Source: ATM1 sp003577165 (GTDB taxonomy: Bacteria > Armatimonadota > Fimbriimonadia > Fimbriimonadales > ATM1). From it: a stretch of DNA of 7,547 nucleotides. The stretch spans positions 1 to 7,547 of the forward strand of contig SZPM01000039.1 in the NCBI GenBank assembly GCA_030263715.1, given 5' to 3'. Of this stretch, positions 5,436 through 7,547 are shown piece by piece (position 1 is the stretch's first letter; each line of letters begins with the position of its first letter). A program made the translations under genes and the position numbers. The notes beneath the pieces are model-generated. The model had not been told where the DNA came from, searched no databases, and saw nothing but the letters and a program-made list of their open reading frames with translations.

Positions 5436-6437
5436 TCAGTCGTTCGCGCGCGCCCCTCGCTGCAGCAGAACTGCAATTAGAATCACGGCGCCGCGCACCA
5501 CACCTTGCCAATTCGTGTTGACTCGATATGTCGTCATTGTCGCGGTGATCAGCGTCAGCAGTACGACACCGACGACTGTCCCCCAAATTCTACCCCTCCC
5601 TCCTCGCAGGCTCGTTCCGCCGATCACGACCGCCGCAATGGCATCCAGTTCATAGTAGAGCCCCGCGCTCCCGGTACCGATCGAGTTCTGCTTCGCCGAA
5701 AGAGTGAACGCCGCGATTCCTGTTAAAGCGCCGGTCAGCGTGTACACGAAGACCTTCACGCGCCTCGTGTTCACTGCGGAGTAGTGGGCAGCGCGCTCGT
5801 TCGCGCCCACCGCAATCACATGCCGCCCGAACGCCGTGCGATTCAGAAGAAAGCTCGCAAAGCACGCGATCAAGAGGAAGAGAATCGCGTGCCAATAGAA
5901 AATAAGCGGATCGCCTACTGCGGTTTGCAGGCCGGGAATTGGGATCCCTCCGAACCCAATCTCCTTGTACGACTCGACGGTCGACCGAATCTCACCGCCG
6001 TTACCGAGCACGAGCGCCAAGGAGCGAAAGGCAGCCAGCCCCGCCAGGGTGACGATGAACGGCGCAACTCGGCCGTACGCGATGGTGAAACCGTTCAGGA
6101 ATCCAGCCACCGTCCCGACGGCGAGCGACGCGCATCCGGCAAGCGCAATCGCAAGTGTGGTCGACGCCTCATTGGCGCCAACGCCGTTGAGCACGATGAT
6201 TCCGACGGCGCCGCAAAGCGCAACAAGACTTCCAACCGAAAGGTCGATGCCTCCGGTCATGATCACCAGCGTCATCCCAATCGCGATGATCCCCGTGTAC
6301 GCGTTCTGGCTGACCATGTTGCGCAGGATCTCCGGCTGAAGGAACTCGGTTCCGCGCTCCAGCAGGTTCACGCCAAAGAGCGCCACGAGCGCGACGATGA
6401 CGCCGTATTCCTGGAGAAACACACCCAAGCGCTTCAC
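5436..6437 (-). CDS. Sugar ABC transporter permease (RbsC-like, BPD_transp_2)
   Basis: A 333-residue polytopic inner-membrane protein of the ribose/xylose permease family, with about 8-10 hydrophobic segments. Hallmarks are GMTLVIMTGGIDLSVGSLVAL (54-74), GTVAGFLNGFTIAYGRVAPFIVTLAG (108-133), the cytoplasmic NRTAFGRHVIAVGANERAA (199-217) that contacts the ATPase, and ELDAIAAVVIGGTSLRGGRG (263-282). I choose the GTG start at 6437, because its GTG overlaps the ATPase stop as GTGA, a classic coupled pair. The frame extends to ATG 6545 but that 36-residue leader is Arg/Gly-rich and overlaps the ATPase gene. A GGTGGA lies about 6 nt upstream. Its partner proteins are the ATPase upstream and the lipoprotein 19 nt downstream. 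Confidence 0.9.
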   Translation of the reverse strand: MKRLGVFLQEYGVIVALVALFGVNLLERGTEFLQPEILRNMVSQNAYTGIIAIGMTLVIMTGGIDLSVGSLVALCGAVGIIVLNGVGANEASTTLAIALAGCASLAVGTVAGFLNGFTIAYGRVAPFIVTLAGLAAFRSLALVLGNGGEIRSTVESYKEIGFGGIPIPGLQTAVGDPLIFYWHAILFLLIACFASFLLNRTAFGRHVIAVGANERAAHYSAVNTRRVKVFVYTLTGALTGIAAFTLSAKQNSIGTGSAGLYYELDAIAAVVIGGTSLRGGRGRIWGTVVGVVLLTLITATMTTYRVNTNWQGVVRGAVILIAVLLQRGARAND

Positions 6438-7462
6438 GCTGCATCCACCCCGGCAGCCAAGCGCATGATCGCCTCTTCCGTCAGCAGCGGTTCCGGCACC
6501 TCGCCCACGATCCTCCCGTTGCGCATCACGAGCGCTCGATGGCACAGTCCAATAATCTCAGGAAGTTCGGATGACACGACGATGCATGCCATCCCTTCTC
6601 GCGCCAGTCGCGCGATGAGTTCGTACAGTTCCCTCTTCGCGCCGACGTCCACCCCGCGGGTCGGCTCGTCCAAGATCAGGACTCGAGGCTCAACTTCGAG
6701 CCACTTGGCGAGGCAGACCTTCTGTTGATTTCCGCCACTAAGATACAAGGTCGGCGCCTGAACGTCCCCCACCCGGATGTCGAGAGTCTCAATCCAGTTC
6801 GATACGACCGCCTTCTCCCTCTTCTTGTCTATGAACGGGCTCGCGAACTTTCGCAGCGTCGGGAGAGTGACGTTTTCGACCGTGTTCATGTCGAGAACGA
6901 GCCCCAACCCCTTGCGGTCTTCACTCAAATAGCAGACGCCGCGCTTCATCGCGTCCTTGGGGCCCCGTAACTTGCAGCACTCGCCCTGGATGTAAACCTC
7001 GCCTCCCACCAAGGGCCGAAGGCCGACCAGGCTCTCGCATAGTTCAGTTCTCCCGGAGCCGACCAGCCCTGCAATTCCGACGATCTCACCGGGAAGAATC
7101 TCGAAGGACGCCCACTCGACCTTATCGCGTAAGCTGACGTCACGCACCTGCAGGACAGGCGCGTCGCCGTGCACATGCGACTTCGGCGGGAACACGTCTT
7201 GAAGCGGCCGGCCCACCATCAGACTGGCAAGTTCAGACTCATCTGCTTCCCCGCGCTCGAGCGTGCGGATGTTCACCACCGAAGGGCCGACCAGATCCAC
7301 CAGCTCGGTGAAATCGGGCAGCCCGCGCACCACGGGGGCCGATTGCGCCTGCGCCTGCGTGGGCACCAGCACCGTTGCTGCTGCGGCCGCGAGCGCAAGT
7401 GCGCCCGCCAACGCCACCGACAGTACGCCATCCTTCGCCTTCATGCACCACTTCATTGCCAT
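6434..7462 (-). CDS. Chimeric ORF: HtrA N-terminus joined to C-terminal half of RbsA-type sugar ABC ATPase
   Basis: A 342-residue frame in two unrelated parts. Residues ~72-342 are the second nucleotide-binding domain of a ribose/galactose-type ATPase: ELASLMVGRPL linker (77-87), degenerate Walker A GLVGSGRTE (132-140, Arg where Lys is usual, as normal for this domain), EDRKGLGL (181-188), signature LSGGNQQK (241-248), Walker B VLILDEP (261-267), TRGVDVGAK, and the SSELPE switch without His. Full RbsA proteins are ~500 aa; the first, catalytically competent domain (~235 residues) is missing. Residues 1-~70 instead resemble a DegP/HtrA protease start: signal peptide ending AQAQ, then GLPDFTELVDLVGPSVVNIRT. 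GC3 is 20 of 23 codons just before the join and 14 of 23 just after. An exported half-ATPase makes no sense, so mis-assembly or a decayed fusion is likely. The stop overlaps the permease GTG. Confidence 0.85.
   Translation of the reverse strand: MAMKWCMKAKDGVLSVALAGALALAAAAATVLVPTQAQAQSAPVVRGLPDFTELVDLVGPSVVNIRTLERGEADESELASLMVGRPLQDVFPPKSHVHGDAPVLQVRDVSLRDKVEWASFEILPGEIVGIAGLVGSGRTELCESLVGLRPLVGGEVYIQGECCKLRGPKDAMKRGVCYLSEDRKGLGLVLDMNTVENVTLPTLRKFASPFIDKKREKAVVSNWIETLDIRVGDVQAPTLYLSGGNQQKVCLAKWLEVEPRVLILDEPTRGVDVGAKRELYELIARLAREGMACIVVSSELPEIIGLCHRALVMRNGRIVGEVPEPLLTEEAIMRLAAGVDAA
7253..7462 (-). pseudogene. N-terminal fragment of a DegP/HtrA (MucD-like) serine protease
   Basis: Codons 1-70 of the chimeric frame. 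MKW start region, positively charged n-region (KAKDG), hydrophobic Ala/Leu-rich core, and an Ala-Gln run ending near residue 40 form a clear Sec signal peptide. APVVRGLPDFTELVDLVGPSVVNIRT matches the opening of periplasmic Do-family proteases, where VGPAVVNI begins the trypsin-like domain. The catalytic His, Asp and Ser and both PDZ domains are absent because the frame turns into an ABC ATPase at about 7253. ATG 7462 has GGAGAG (7475-7470) 7 nt upstream; ATG 7456 and 7444 are alternatives. The style resembles betaproteobacterial proteins, unlike the rest of the window. Confidence 0.65.
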
Positions 7463-7487
7463 CCTCGCTCTCTCCGATATTCAATAA

Positions 7488-7516
7488 CAAGAGCCGCCCC
7501 TCCAGGGCGGCCCTTG
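7488..7516 (-). terminator. GC-rich hairpin terminator upstream of the HtrA-like start
   Basis: On the minus strand CAAGGGCCGCCC (7516-7505) pairs with GGGCGGCTCTTG (7499-7488), 12 bp including one G-U pair, with loop TGGAG. The following bases GTTATTG are T-rich. It would end a gene lying beyond 7547. The wobble pairs on the minus transcript but mismatches on the plus, which favours the minus direction. Bases 7517-7547 hold nothing I can assign. Confidence 0.6.
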
Positions 7517-7547
7517 TGCAGCCTCGATGCGCCCGGCACGCTCAGCG

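Noticed and set aside
4502..5521. 339-aa open frame on the plus strand opposite the binding protein
   Set aside because: Rich in His, Arg and Leu without any motif, and fully antisense to a well-supported lipoprotein gene.
6438..6545. 36-residue N-terminal extension of the permease
   Set aside because: The translation is Arg/Gly-rich and antithetical to a membrane protein start, and it overlaps the ATPase. The GTGA overlap at 6437 is a better start.
5784..6728. 314-aa plus-strand frame opposite permease and ATPase
   Set aside because: Low-complexity charged translation crossing two genes; no family resemblance.
1..7547. CRISPR array, insertion sequence or defence system
   Set aside because: I saw no regularly spaced repeats, transposase, terminal inverted repeats or defence-type domains on either strand.

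Overview
The window looks like a carbohydrate-use locus from a GC-rich, probably environmental bacterium. It carries a FucI-like sugar isomerase, a Tat-exported Gfo/Idh/MocA oxidoreductase, a secreted 3-keto-glycoside hydrolase-type (DUF1080) protein and a ribose-type ABC importer. This mix is typical of Armatimonadota (Fimbriimonadia-like), Planctomycetota and similar groups. I favour an Armatimonadota-like source only weakly, since nothing here fixes the phylum. Two genes lack a Shine-Dalgarno and instead have a TANNNT -10-like hexamer exactly 6 nt before the ATG, which suggests leaderless transcripts. Other genes (the oxidoreductase and the solute-binding protein) have good Shine-Dalgarno sites.

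Layout, plus strand (1-4364): a possible 3' tail of an upstream gene (1-51); a FucI/AraA-superfamily isomerase (118-1614); a DinB/DUF664-like four-helix-bundle protein (1670-2143); tRNA-Gln(CTG) with encoded CCA (2189-2262); a Tat-signal Gfo/Idh/MocA oxidoreductase (2358-3692); and a DUF1080 protein (3705-4364), in the same frame as the oxidoreductase and 12 nt after its stop. Minus strand (7462-4430), convergent with these and separated by a 13-bp-stem bidirectional terminator: ABC ATPase, permease (GTGA overlap) and sugar-binding lipoprotein. Intergenic gaps are all short and none over 300 bases lacks a gene.

A plausible working model, inferred and not demonstrated: the ABC importer brings in a monosaccharide, the exported oxidoreductase and the DUF1080 hydrolase attack a glycoside outside the cytoplasm by a 3-keto route, and the isomerase processes the sugar inside. 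DinB and the tRNA are probably unrelated passengers.

The most important anomaly is at the right end. The ATPase reading frame is a chimera. Its first ~70 residues look like the signal peptide and start of the protease domain of a DegP/HtrA (MucD-type) serine protease, with higher GC3. The rest is only the C-terminal nucleotide-binding domain of an RbsA/MglA-type sugar ATPase. The join is near 7245-7255. The bases beyond it (about 7255-7547, including a GC-rich hairpin terminator) look like another genome, betaproteobacterial in style, so a metagenome mis-assembly is the leading explanation. The true N-terminal half of the ATPase and the promoter of the transporter operon are therefore not in this window.
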